From: Hydrangea macrophylla
Taxonomy: Eukaryota > Streptophyta > Magnoliopsida > Cornales > Hydrangeaceae
Assembly (NCBI GenBank): GCA_033977485.1
Contig: CM066988.1
Span: 142,570,359-142,634,358, forward strand
Length of the DNA: 64,000 nucleotides
Direction: 5' to 3'
A program made the position numbers and the translations under genes. How positions within the stretch are numbered: the stretch's first letter is position 1; every line of letters begins with the position of its first letter. Below are positions 1 to 10,083 of the stretch, piece by piece. A model generated the notes under the pieces. That model had not been told where the DNA came from. It saw nothing but the letters and a program-made list of their open reading frames with translations, and did not search any database.

Positions 1-1244
1 CTGACATTGATATTTTGACGAGAAAAAATATTTGATAACACTTCTTTTAGAGTCAATGCGGTTGTGTCTTTAACACCCACAACATCAAAAAACCTCTCTT
101 GTAAACCACCATCTTTGTTAACAAATCTTAAAACAAGAGCCATTTGCTCCCTTTTATATTCGTCTCGTGCTTCATGAACAAAAATACAAAATTTGGCATC
201 CCCAAATATCCTCACAAATCTTGTTTCTCACTTAGCCAATACGTGTAGAATCCCCTTTTGAATCATTGGCGAAGTTGATCGGCGACGAATAGTTGCCGTT
301 TATAGTTCTAAAAATACGCTTTGTTAGCCCATTTCATGTAGTTATTAAGTGATTTGTAATAAGTATTCTATATTTTATAGGTTTTGGAGCTTTAATATGA
401 AAATGCACAAAAATCCAATGATTAGTGGCTTTGGAAGTCATTCTGGGCTTAAAAGATGATTCCGGAGAAGGATGAATGCAGTAGCAGCTTCGGAAAATTG
501 CATTTTTGACAAGTAATACTTCAGATTTGAGAAATTTCTCCAGAGATATAAAATGTAGATCTTCGAGTTACGGACGCGTGGCCGCAAACGGTGAGTCAAT
601 ACGAGGTCCGAGTCAAAAGTTATCGCAATTCTACGAAAGTGGTGCAGAGCAGCGGAAAATCTGAGAAAATTCTGGAAATTGCCCAGGTCGCTGGAGCGAC
701 CCGCGCGAGCGACCCTTTGAAAAAGTCAAAGTTGCGTATTTCGAGGCCCTGAAGTGCCCTGTGCGATCCGAATTGGTTAAATACGTCCAGAAACGTAAAA
801 ACAGCAGTTTTAGCGCGATTTGACTTAGGAAAGCTTCCTAAATCCTTCCAAACTCTATATAAATCCTATTCTAAATCAAATTTATATATACAAATCATTA
901 CACACTATTATACACATGAATATACAGCCATATTATACAATAATTTCAGCCATTGAAGGGAGGAAAGCAAGGAGAAGAAGAAGAAGATCAAGAATTCCCA
1001 TGGCCTCCTCCATCAACCTCTTGCTATTCATCAATTCTATGGCCAACTAAATCTAGATCTAGGGTTTCAATGAAACCCTAGCCAAGTAATAGGGTTTTAT
1101 TTATGCTTTTATTTTAGTTTTATTATGTATGGATGACAGTCACATGTTCCGAGGATTTTTATAAATAAATCGTACTTCTATTGATTAAATCATTGCTTTC
1201 AAAGTTTATTCTTGTCTTAGATCTATTTTGACTGTGATGTGCTC

Positions 1245-1849
1245 TATGAAGCACGAGTGCTTCTAAAATGGGGCCGCACGCGCACTTAGTGCGTATGGAG
1301 TGCGAGTGCGGCTGGAGTGCGGCTGAGTGCGCACGTAGTGCGTATGGACTCCATTAGAGTTCTTGGAGATGGTTGAGTGCGGCTTGAGTGCGGCAGAGTG
1401 CGGCATGAGTGCGGCAGAGTGCGACATGAGTACGGCATGAGTGCGGCATGAGTGCGGCAGAGTGCGGCTTGAGTGCGGCATGAGTGCGGCATGACACGCC
1501 GAGAGTGCGGCCACATCTTTTTTTTTTCTTTTTTTTTTAAGTGGCAGGGGTCTATTTTTAATTTTGAAAACTTTGAGGGGTGTATAACAAATACAAAACT
1601 AAAAAAGAGAGGCTACTTTGTTTTATTTTATGTTTTTATATACTATATAGTACTATATAAATGTGCATAAAAAAAATAAAAATAAATAAATAAATAAAAG
1701 TAATATATAAATGCTACGTAAAATATATTTTAAATTTTTTATTTAAGTACCCCTGCCGCACTCGCACTGGTGATTTTGAGAAAATTGCCGAACTCTCCGC
1801 ACTCGCGTCCCCGTCCTCGCGTCCCCGCATCCGCACTGGTGCTTCCTAG
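1245..1849. mobile_element. MITE with 9-bp target duplication (MULE-like), nested in solo LTR
   Basis: Terminal inverted repeats read GAAGCACGAGTGC on the left (about 1248-1260) and GCACTGGTGCTTC on the right (about 1833-1845). GATGTGCTC occurs at 1236-1244 and again at 1850-1858, a 9-bp duplication typical of Mutator-like elements. The inside is non-coding: GC-rich minisatellite, T-rich and AT-rich stretches, then a GC-rich end. The apparent 83-aa and 76-aa frames inside come from the minisatellite. Confidence 0.75.
1311..1512. repeat. GAGTGCGGC-type minisatellite inside the MITE
   Basis: About 15 to 20 copies of a 9-11 bp unit (GAGTGCGGC with an AT, CA or AG spacer) run in tandem. The same GCACTCGC words recur at the far end of the MITE (1757-1835), so the array looks like an expansion of the element's own subterminal repeats. 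Confidence 0.85.
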
Positions 1850-3198
1850 GATGTGCTCAATGATCTATTCTTGCTGTGCTTGTTTAGATTATTTACATGT
1901 GATGGTGCTTTATTGATTTGTGCTATCAAGTATCCGAATAATCCATGCCTAGATTAGACGAATTATGTCACAACCCTAGTTTAGTGTGGGATAATTCGTG
2001 CTAACCGAAGATGGAATATGTTGGTGCTTGAACCATGGTTATTTTCTTGACGGAGGAATTGGGCTTGTAGCCACAATTCCCCATATTCATCCAACGTAAT
2101 AAGCTAGAGTAATTCATAAATACCCTTATTATGAAGCTAGTGGTGGATTTGCAATCCTAGGTTCCTTAAACCTATTCATAAAAACAATTTTAAATCGCTT
2201 TCGTAATTTAGATTTATTTTCATTGTTATTAGTTTAATTAAAATTCAAATCCAATTCCGTTTTCTTAATTAATTAAATTTAGGTTTTAAAATTAAAGTGT
2301 TTTAGTATTTCAATCTCTGTGGGTTCGACCTTTACTTTCACTACTACAAATCTTTAGAAAAGTAAAGTATACTTTTATATCTTGATATTGACAACATCAG
2401 AAGTATACTTCGCATTTTTAGGAGCATTCTCTAAAACAGTTTCTCCAACTTTCTCATTGTAGTCTGCCAGAAAGTGTACTAGTTCAAGGAAACTACCCCG
2501 ATTTCTCGAATTTGGTCCTTCATCATGACCCCGAAAAGCACAAGCTTGAAATGCAAACCACCGAATGGAATCAATTGTGGTCTTAAGCCTCAAACGATTC
2601 TACTTCACTTTGTGAATATGTCCAGATTGATTCATTAGATCGTCACAAGATCTCACAACGATATCATGTGGTGAACAAGAATCTCCAGCATGAGTCAAGA
2701 AAGCGCACCTCTTTCCGTAAACTTTCTTCCAAGCTTTAAATCCTTCGACAGTAAATGCATTTGCTCCAAACTGCTCGTCTGGCTTACTCGCGAAAAGCAA
2801 GCATGGCAAACAAAAAGCGGCATCCTAGGTGGGTGAATACTCTAACCAAGAAGGAAATTGTGCGAACCAAGAATGTTGAAATCGACGATTATCCTTTTCT
2901 GATGAAAATGGATATTTCGAAAGATGAAATTGGTATGGTCCCACTTTGATATAAGCACGCTGAATTTCATCAAGTTGGTTAACATGATATTCCCACATTT
3001 GAGGGTGTTTTCCTGGATCAGGTTCTGAAGAAGACATTGACTTCTTTCAGTTCGACTCTTGGAGTTTTACTTGAATGTTGTCAACAGGAGTTGACGTATC
3101 AAGATTGGATGCTGAGGGTGTGCTTTGCGTTCTCTCTTAAAGAAGGCATCAACGGTAGTTTTTTGTACGCTTTTGTTGACATTTCTCTGACATTGTAA

Positions 3199-4429
3199 CC
3201 TAGAATCTCAGATTATCCGGGTAACTAAAGTTAATTAACTAATGTTATAAAATTTATCTATTGTAGGCTCTTAAGTTTTCGTTCCTAAATCCTAATCCAA
3301 ACCAGTAGTCATCGATCAAATATTCAATCATCAATGCCAAACAACAAAATTCTTAATTTAGTACCTAAAATCTCTAATATTCAATACCCAAAGTTTTTTA
3401 AACTAGAAATTAACGAAACGCAAATCAATATTTTCAAGCAATCAAAACCATAAATCCGAATCTTCCAATCTAAAAGAATTATATTTCAACAACCCAATGT
3501 TCTAAAAATCGCTAGGCAGTAGGCAGGCGGTGGAGGGGGGGACTAGGTGAAAAATTAATTTTTAAACAAATTTAATAACATAGAGATTATTCTCATATAA
3601 ACAAAACTCAGATTATCAACAAACTAAATTTCAAATTCTTCTACTCCATATCACTCCAATCTAAGGATCAAGAAACGAAACGACCGAAACTTTTCAGTTT
3701 TCGTAGTTGACCGAAAGGGAAGCCCACTAGGAATCACGAAATTCCAGTGCTTCGAGCACGAAGTCAGTTTCAGTGTGTTTCGTCCTAAAGAAACACATAT
3801 GTTATGTTTCCAAGGAAACGAGAGAGTACATGCGTCGAATGAGTCATGTTCAGAGAGGGACCCATCCTATGTGAAAACTGAAAAGTGGGTTTCAAATTCC
3901 AATCAAAATGGATGGGAATAAATGAAAATTGGGGAAGCAAAACCAGAGAATCTCTGAAAAATGATGAAATTGATTTGAGGGTTGATTATAAATCACTTAC
4001 CTGGAGTCTCTTCTCCATCAGTCTTCTTCTTCTTCTTCTTCGTTCTATCTAGGGACTAGGGCTTCCCACGCAATCACTCTTCTTCTTCTTCTTCTTCTTC
4101 TTCTTCTTCTTCTTCTTTCTTTCTTTCGCTCGTCGTCTCTGGAGGCTCGCCTAGGTTTCTGCCTTCGCTGGTTGGTCCCTCCAGTCTCCTCTCGCGTTTT
4201 GTATCTAATACTAATACGGTAATACTCGTACTTGCTCACAACATTTCCACAAACGTGTGGAACCTGACAAAAAATTGTGTGAAAGTTATAGGTGAAAGAT
4301 TACCCTCTTCTAGTTGGCAGTGTAGGTCCATTCGCATTGTGAGACTCCTGTGGAGAGACAGATACGCAAATGAGAGGTTGTGAGCTAAGTATTACTCCTA
4401 ATAAATATTAGAGTAATTTTTTGGGCACA
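3199..4429. other. Non-coding stretch with CTT microsatellites
   Basis: No convincing gene. It lies upstream of the ZnF-MYM pseudogene and may include its old leader and promoter. (CTT)n runs lie at about 4022-4041 and 4079-4129. They create an arginine-rich frame on the minus strand that is not a believable protein. Confidence 0.5.
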
Positions 4430-4570
4430 AATAAATTTTACAAACATTATCCACTAATACCATAATCCGTCTCTCTCTTTCTCCTCTGTGAACCCCACAG
4501 TGTTAGCAGACCCTCCCAGGAGAAAGAGATACATTATGGTGTTTTGTGGATTATGTTTGTAAGATTTGTA
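4430..4570. repeat. Foldback (MITE-like) inverted repeat
   Basis: The left arm 4430-4468 (TTTTACAAACATTATCCACT core) is inverted in the right arm 4533-4570 (GTGGATTATGTTTGTAAGAT core), with a loop of about 65 bases. No target duplication was settled. Confidence 0.55.
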
Positions 4571-5216
4571 TTAAGTGAGTTTGGGAGAAAAGAAAATGAG
4601 AGGAAGAATGGTGGTTTCTTTTATCTTGTTTAGGAGTTTAGGAGAGAAGAGAAATTTACTTTCTTTTATCTTATTTGCAAGTTGAGAAGAGGAAAAAACA
4701 AGAAAAAGAAAAAAGAAATACATCATTCTACCCATCAAGAATTTCAAGTAATGGAGAGGAGAGACACTCAATCGTTAATGCAGATGAGAGAGAAAATTAT
4801 GGCAGTAGATGATTGTTTTTGCGAGGCTAGGTTAGTTATATTTTTTAGAGACAAATTCCAGTATGTTGTTTGCACTCAAAAACCAACAAAGGTTTTCGAG
4901 CCCGAATGGAAGGGAAATAGTGGGCTTGGATTTGGATTTGTTCGGCCCATGGTTCATTTAAATTGCAGGCCAAATAAGTGACGGGGCGATTGGGCTCAAG
5001 TAACGAGCCACCGCAAGGTTCAGAATTGGCTAAGGCAAAAACCCAACTCTGGAAAGAAACATGTTGCCCGATAAAGTGATGGGGATAGAATACGCGGTAA
5101 TCGTGCACCACGTTTTGAAGAAATGTTGAGACGGTGTTCTAAAATTTAAGCCCGATTGGTTGGAGATATGCACATCACCGTCATCGGGCTCAATATATCA
5201 ATACAAAGAGAAGGCT
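4571..5216. other. Intergenic, no gene recognised
   Basis: Opposed frames of 99 and 88 codons overlap here but show no motif, and one starts in a purine-rich run. Nothing else was seen. Confidence 0.4.
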
Positions 5217-5405
5217 TGGTTGGGAGCAACCCGATGACTAAGCCAACAAGGCAGTTCATTCCTTATCTGTTAAGAAAATAAACATCCTAAGTTTAAGGAG
5301 AAGAGTTCGTTGGTTGGGAGCAACTCGATGACTAAGCCAATAAGGCGGTCCTTTCCTTATCTCTTAAGAAAATAAACATCCTAAGTTTAAGGAGAAGAGT
5401 CCGTT
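5217..5405. repeat. Two-copy direct repeat, about 95-bp unit
   Basis: The unit holding TTGGTTGGGAGCAAC, GATGACTAAGCCAA and AAATAAACATCCTAAG occurs at about 5217-5311 and again at 5312-5405 with a few substitutions. The following stretch to 5545 shows nothing recognisable. Confidence 0.8.
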
Positions 5406-5545
5406 TAGAAAAGGATTTGATCAAATACAGCTGGATATGGAAGGCCAATCCCAAAGAAATCAAGATTGATTCAAATCTTGATAAAGATGGAAAGAGTTGC
5501 GTTTAGGAAGGATTCTGGGCATCCGTATCTTACATGAGGCATATG

Positions 5546-5935
5546 TCGCGCCCGAACCCTCAGAAGGGCCGGCTGTTGGTGTGCCCCGACTTTATGAAAG
5601 TGGGTGAAATGCGATGGATTTTTATTAGGAAGGGTGAAAAAGTATGATAGGGCCTATTTGAAGTGTTCAGAGTCGCCACCTAACATTATTTGGGTGTTAG
5701 GATCCCTGCAAAGACAATTAAAGTAATCATCTTTGACTTTTTTTTTAAAAATAGTTTTGAGAAAAGTGGGATCTTTAAAAGTGTGACTCTTAATAGCAAT
5801 GCGAAAATCAGAGATTTTGAGATGGGTTCGGGGACTCGGTTTTGTCGAGGGAAGGTGTTGAGCACCCTTGAACATTCGTGCGAACACAGTTGCCAATTTT
5901 TTAATTAAAATGGGGCATTTCGATTGAAAAAAAAA
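5546..5935. mobile_element. LTR-retrotransposon fragment (GAGTCGCCAC-type)
   Basis: It starts TGTCGCGCCCGAACCC and holds CAGAGTCGCCACC and GAAGGTGTTGAGCACCCTT, phrases that recur in plant gypsy LTR regions. A reverse-complement match to the GAGTCGCCACTTAATTTT motif is also in the solo LTR near 22587-22605. It abuts the truncated Tat LTR at 5935/5936, replacing that LTR's outer end. The family is uncertain. Confidence 0.5.
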
Positions 5936-6488
5936 GAGGTGACCAACGTCCACGGTTGCGTCAGTGCGCTTTCACTAGCAGATCACCGGTGGTGTTTGGT
6001 GAGCCAACATAGTGGGCGGCACTACCAGAAACCTACCGGGTTTATGCGTAACAGTGAGTTGTTTATATGCTATTCTTTAGAGTCATAATGCGATCCCCTT
6101 TTAATGGGGGTGAGCGGCCTCTTTTATAGGTGCAAGAGACCACCCGTACATGGTAAGTTTGTAGATTAGGAAGCCTAATATAATTACAAGTTGATTAGCA
6201 TGATTAAAGGGGAGTTTCCTAAGTGGTTTAGGAAACTACTTGCGCCTTCCATTTAGTCTTCTAGCTGGGATAGGAAACTGTCTGGGGGCTTGCTGGGCAA
6301 GCCACCGTCTCTTCTGGGAATAAGCCCCTGTGGGGCCGGTTCGGGATGAACGCCCGGACTGTGGATCAAACCGGGTTTCGTCTAACGGCCCGGGATGACT
6401 GAGTAGTAAGCCCAGATTCAAGGTGACTTGGCTTCTTTTTGCTGAGGTGACGAGGTTTGACTTTGACTCGATATTTTTGTGCATATCA
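5936..6488 (-). repeat. 3' LTR of Tat element (outer end truncated)
   Basis: Matches 18363-18917 across its length. The inner edge TGATATGCACAAAAATATCG (minus strand) is followed outward by the polypurine tract. About 74 bases that the other LTR has at 18289-18362 are absent. Confidence 0.9.
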
Positions 6489-6504
6489 GCTGCCCCCCAT
6501 TTTC
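6489..6504 (-). other. Polypurine tract of Tat element
   Basis: On the minus strand GAAAATGGGGGGCAGC lies directly before the 3' LTR start TGATATGC, the expected place for plus-strand DNA priming. Confidence 0.8.
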
Positions 6505-6862
6505 AAAACTGATGTGATGCTCTATCAGACGAGGCTTTGAAAATTAGTACTGCTTCAGAAAAACTGTTCAGGAAAGAGGCCGGGACATTACCCGGGACGT
6601 GACCGGCCGTGCCGGTCCTCCAGGTCTGGACCGAGCGGTGGATATGTGGGACCGGGACTGACTTTTGTCATGTGTCAGCTTGTCACTGGCCAGGTCTAGA
6701 TCCAACGAGTCTGGTATGAACGTAACTGAACAGTCACGTCTGGCATTAAATGTGTGCGTCTTTTAAGGCGACGTTCTGTGTGCCCGAGGTGACAGCTGTC
6801 GGTAGGTTTTGGCAGGAAGGCTTCTTGGGCGTTGGATCTGATCTGATTTGGACCGTCCGTGC

Positions 6863-6874
6863 TATGTATATAAG
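6863..6874 (+). promoter_or_regulatory. TATA box of the antisense gene in the Tat element
   Basis: TATGTATATAAG lies about 475 bases before the first candidate ATG of the antisense reading frame and points the same way. It sits inside the retrotransposon's internal region, separate from the LTR promoter. Confidence 0.5.
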
Positions 6875-7348
6875 AAGCACTTGTCCATTTAAGCCGTTCC
6901 TTGCTGCCAAACTAGAGATTATCGAGCGGTTTGAGAGCAAAAAGTCCCCGGTCAAGCTTTCCCGAGACCTTTTTTGCGTTTATTCGTGCAAGTTTCTCAC
7001 TCCCGGGTTTCAATTCACTGCTCTTCCATTTACCCCTTTTTCCTTTTCCTTTTTCTTTTTCTAAGTGAGGCTGGAGAGAACAAACCCACTTACGCTAGAG
7101 CGGGAGTGGGAGTGGGATTTTTTCTTCCTCAGGTTCTGTTCCTTCTTCAAATCAGGAGGTACCTTAGGACGGTTGACCCAAGCGGGTGTCCCCGGGGTAG
7201 TTTGGGCGAGTGTCACCTTGTCTTCAAGACTATATACACTTTGCCGTTTAGGTTGATAACCCTGCCCCCTTTATACCACAAACTCGGGGTTTTCGACCCA
7301 TACCTAGGTCGTCATTTGTTTCATCGACTAGTCACCAAAACCCCAAGG

Positions 7349-9126
7349 ATGTGTCACTTCGGTTTTGTCTCCTCTTCCCGGTTGGAGGATGAGCGGTCCG
7401 GGTTAGAGACGCCGAACAGGAGTTTAAGTCTACCTTCTGCGACCCCCTCTGAGCACCATAGTGAGGGAAGAATCCCAATCCATCTATCTGGCGATGAATC
7501 GGGCTCGGAGACCCCGTTGCCTCCGTTTCCCGGGGTTCGGGTAATGAAACACCAGGGGAACCCGACCCCGAGGTTGCCTTTGCCAGTGAGTTCATCCCAT
7601 CCACCCTATGTGCTGAAGATCTCGGCCGCATTAGGGATAGGTATGGCCTTCCTGACTACTGCTCCCTGGCCATGAATCCCGGCGGAGCCCAGATCTACCA
7701 GCAGGGTTTTACCTTCCAAGTATCTACCCTTGGACTCTGCGAGCGGGCCCCGGGGATCCAGATGAGGACTTCCAGGGCGGGGGAACTGAGGGGTAAGTTA
7801 GTGTAGTATCTTCCGTCCACTTCCTTTATTTCAATCCTGGGACTATTTGCATTATATTTTGCCTTGAAGCGGGGTCAGCTAGCCCACCTAGTATTCCCGA
7901 GGGGTGCCAGACCAGGATTCGAGGCTTGGCAGACTTGCCGACAAACATCTGGAACGTGCTGACCCGGACGGGCGATTTCAAAGTGTCCTACAACCCGGCC
8001 GAGTCCGTCAAAGCTCCTATCCTTCTACCCATAATTCCTAGTAAGTGCCCGGGCGGGCCTGGTCTTGTCTACATTCCTATTGTATCTGCTGGTTACTAAT
8101 CGCATTTCTTTTCTTTTTGCAGAAATGGCCCCCAAGAGAGATCTTGAACAGTTAAGGGCCAGGCAAGCCGCTGCCACCACCCGGGTGGCTAATAGTGGGG
8201 AAAAGAGGCCCACTGCAGAGGCCAACCGCGTACTGTCCGGAGCCCGTGGGGACCTCAGCTTCCCACGCGGTGGTGGTGGAGACTTCTCCCCGAGCGGGAA
8301 TTCCGTCCGGGATGCCGGTTGAAGAATCGGCGGTGATTCGGGAGAGGGTTAAATCCGCCCTTCTCTCCAGCCAAGTGGAGGCGTGTGCAAACATGTCTCT
8401 TGAGGCATTTCAGGGGTGGCTGTACAGCCTTTCCCATATGGTAAGCACTGATGCCTCTGTCTATTTATTGTTACTACTCTTCTTTTATGTACCCGGATAA
8501 CTGACCGATTTTTGGGCTTATTGCAGGTCGGCTGCAATGTCGCTGGGGTTGAATCCTTCCTGCCCTCTCTGGCCGGGAGGGCCACTGCTGCTGAAGCCGC
8601 TCTGGTAGAGGAGCGGGCTACCTCAGAGGCCAGGGAAAATGCCCTGGCTCTGGAGAAGGACAAGGTGAAGGGCTTAGCCCTGAGCCTTGGGGCAGCCCAA
8701 GTGGAATTAGCGATTGCCCTGGCAAATCTGGAGGCATCCTGGGCCGTTGCGGCGGCTGTAGAGGTTCGGGTGAAGGTGGCGGCTAAGACTACGGCGGCGT
8801 GGTCCACGGAAGAGGCTTTCGATGACGGCTTCTTTTAAGGGTACGAGGACCTCAAGCGAAGGCTGGCCCGGGATCACCCCGAATGGGACGTCTCGTCTTA
8901 TGAGGGTATTGACTCGGACTATTGGGATCTTGGTCCTCCTGTTGCCAATGATTTCGCTGCTCTGGCTGGAGAAGCTGATGACTCTGCGGCCTTGGCCAGA
9001 GCTACTGATGGTTCCGCTACTGATGGTTTCGCTACCCTGGGTGGTAGCTCGGGCCTGGGTGAAGGAGCTGCTCTGGTGGGAGAGACCGGAGAGACTGAAG
9101 GCGTGGTTGTGGTGGACGACTCTTAG
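7349..9126 (+). pseudogene. Spliced antisense ORF (aORF) of Tat retrotransposon, decayed
   Basis: Opposite in direction to gag-pol. Inferred exons: 7349-7792, 7870-8040, 8123-8440 and 8527-9126, joined at GT/AG sites with consistent phases. Exon 1 has an acidic Ser-rich start (SGDESGSETP), then after a one-base frame change near 7540 EFIPSTLCAEDLGRIRDRYG and QIYQQGFTFQVSTLGLCE. Exon 2 has GLADLPTNIWNVLTR. Exon 3 starts KMAPKRDLEQLRARQ and has another frame change. Exon 4 is an Ala/Glu-rich coiled coil (AEAALVEERATSEARENALA), then an in-frame TAA (8836-8838), then GYEDLKRRLARDHPEWDVSS and an acidic tail. A polyadenylation-like AATGAAA lies at 9234. Such antisense ORFs are known in Tat elements but have no settled function. 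Confidence 0.7.
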
Positions 9127-9738
9127 TCCACGGCCTGTTTCTTCATTTTCTTTGTTATTTTAGTTGTTGTTTTTTTTTTTGTGGGGAGGCTACTACAACT
9201 GCCCCCCAGTCAATGTAAATTTTGTTTTTAATTAATGAAAAGGTCCTTTGAGACCACCTTTTGCACCAATTATTTTGCATTTTGCACTTGTACGTGTATG
9301 CTTGTTTGTGGTTGCCAATACCCGACCGGTTGTTGGCCGATCTAAATCCCTGCCTTAGCAAAATGTTTAAGACTGTAACCAGCCGAGAATACTTGGACTT
9401 TTAGGGACCTATTAAGTATGTCCCGCTCGGGTGTAGTGTAGGATTATAACTTATTTACTACCCGAGTGGTTTTCTCTGGGTACTGTAGGCACTTAGGAAT
9501 GTTATGTGTCCTAGGATTCCAAGTCCTGTTAGTGCCCGGTGTGATTTCTTGTTTGGCCTGGTATTCCCCTGACCCCCAAGCGTTTGCTAAGGCAGGCGTA
9601 TAGAGGGAGCGATAGTAGGAAACCGACCTGAAAAGTGGGTGGTTGTAGGGTCCTTTGAGGCTTGCTATCATTAGCCACCTAGGGGGTGATGCCCCCATCA
9701 TTGGTTGGACCTAAGCGAAGCCTGGGCCTCAGGTTATG

Positions 9739-10083
9739 GACCCGAGGTCTTTTGAGTGCCTGGGGTCTTACCCCGAGGTCTTTTGAGTGCCTAGGGTCGT
9801 ACCCCGAGGTCTTTTGAGTGTTGGGGTCTTACCCCGAGGTCTTTTGAGTGCCTGGGGTAGTACCCCGAGGTCTTTTGAGTGCTTGGGGTCGTACCCCGAG
9901 GTCTTTTGAATGAGCAAGCACGGAGAAGAGTTGTTTGGCGATATTACTTTATGAATAGATATGCTCGGGTTTTGGCGATATTACTTTTGAGTGCTTGGGG
10001 TCGTACCCCGAGGTCTTTTGAATGAGCAAGCACGGAGAAGAGTTGTTTGGCGATATTACTTTATGAATAGATATGCTCGGGTT
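9739..10083. repeat. CCCCGAGGTCTTTTGAGTG minisatellite plus 110-bp duplication
   Basis: A unit of about 31-33 bp (CCCCGAGGTCTTTTGAGTG plus CCTGGGGTCGTA) is repeated about six times from 9749 to 9910. The tail GAATGAGCAAGCACGGAGAA to ATAGATATGCTCGGG then occurs at 9907-9972 and again at 10019-10083. It fills the spacer between integrase and the antisense gene. Confidence 0.85.

Larger units (their letters stand above)
276..2399 (+). mobile_element. Solo LTR inserted in the ZnF-MYM pseudogene
   Basis: The sequence begins TGATCGGCGACG, ends GACAACATCA, and is flanked by GAAGT at 271-275 and 2400-2404, a perfect 5-bp target duplication. Removing it restores the reading KYTS-PMIQK of the host pseudogene. 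No gag/pol coding is present, so it is a solo LTR (about 1.5 kb once the nested MITE is subtracted). A TATA-like box lies near 855-863, and the 3' part holds the phrase TCTCTGTGGGTTCGACC, which recurs in plant gypsy LTR ends. The superfamily is inferred. Confidence 0.8.
1..3198 (-). pseudogene. hAT-type ZnF-MYM1-like (TTF zinc finger/DUF4371) pseudogene, interrupted
   Basis: Minus-strand reading from about 3198 down to 2400 resembles the N-terminal part of plant zinc finger MYM-type 1-like proteins, which derive from hAT transposases: a degraded leader, then KHPQMWEYHVNQLDEIQRAY, a TTF-type finger region (FCLPCLLFASK) and an RLKTTIDSIRWFAFQACAF segment. After a solo LTR (276-2399) the same protein resumes at 275-1 with MIQKGILHVLAK and the DUF4371 start (KFCIFVHEARDE, RERFFDVV-like). 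The dimerisation end lies outside the window. In-frame stops lie at about 2825-2827, 2598-2600 and 228-230, and there are frame changes above 3037. The gene is therefore dead even without the LTR. The family call is from memory of the protein family. Confidence 0.8.

Noticed and set aside
1263..1516. Two His/Ser/Arg-rich minus-strand frames (83 and 76 aa)
   Set aside because: They are two readings of the GAGTGCGGC minisatellite inside a MITE.
4045..4239. Arg-rich 64-aa frame
   Set aside because: Encoded by a CTT microsatellite read backwards.
6974..7348. Upstream extension of the antisense gene frame to 6974
   Set aside because: The stretch before the ATG at 7349 is T-rich, leader-like and shows no conserved residues; kept as possible 5' UTR.
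9739..10083. CRISPR-like regularly spaced repeats
   Set aside because: Plant nuclear DNA; units are contiguous minisatellite without unique spacers, within a retrotransposon.
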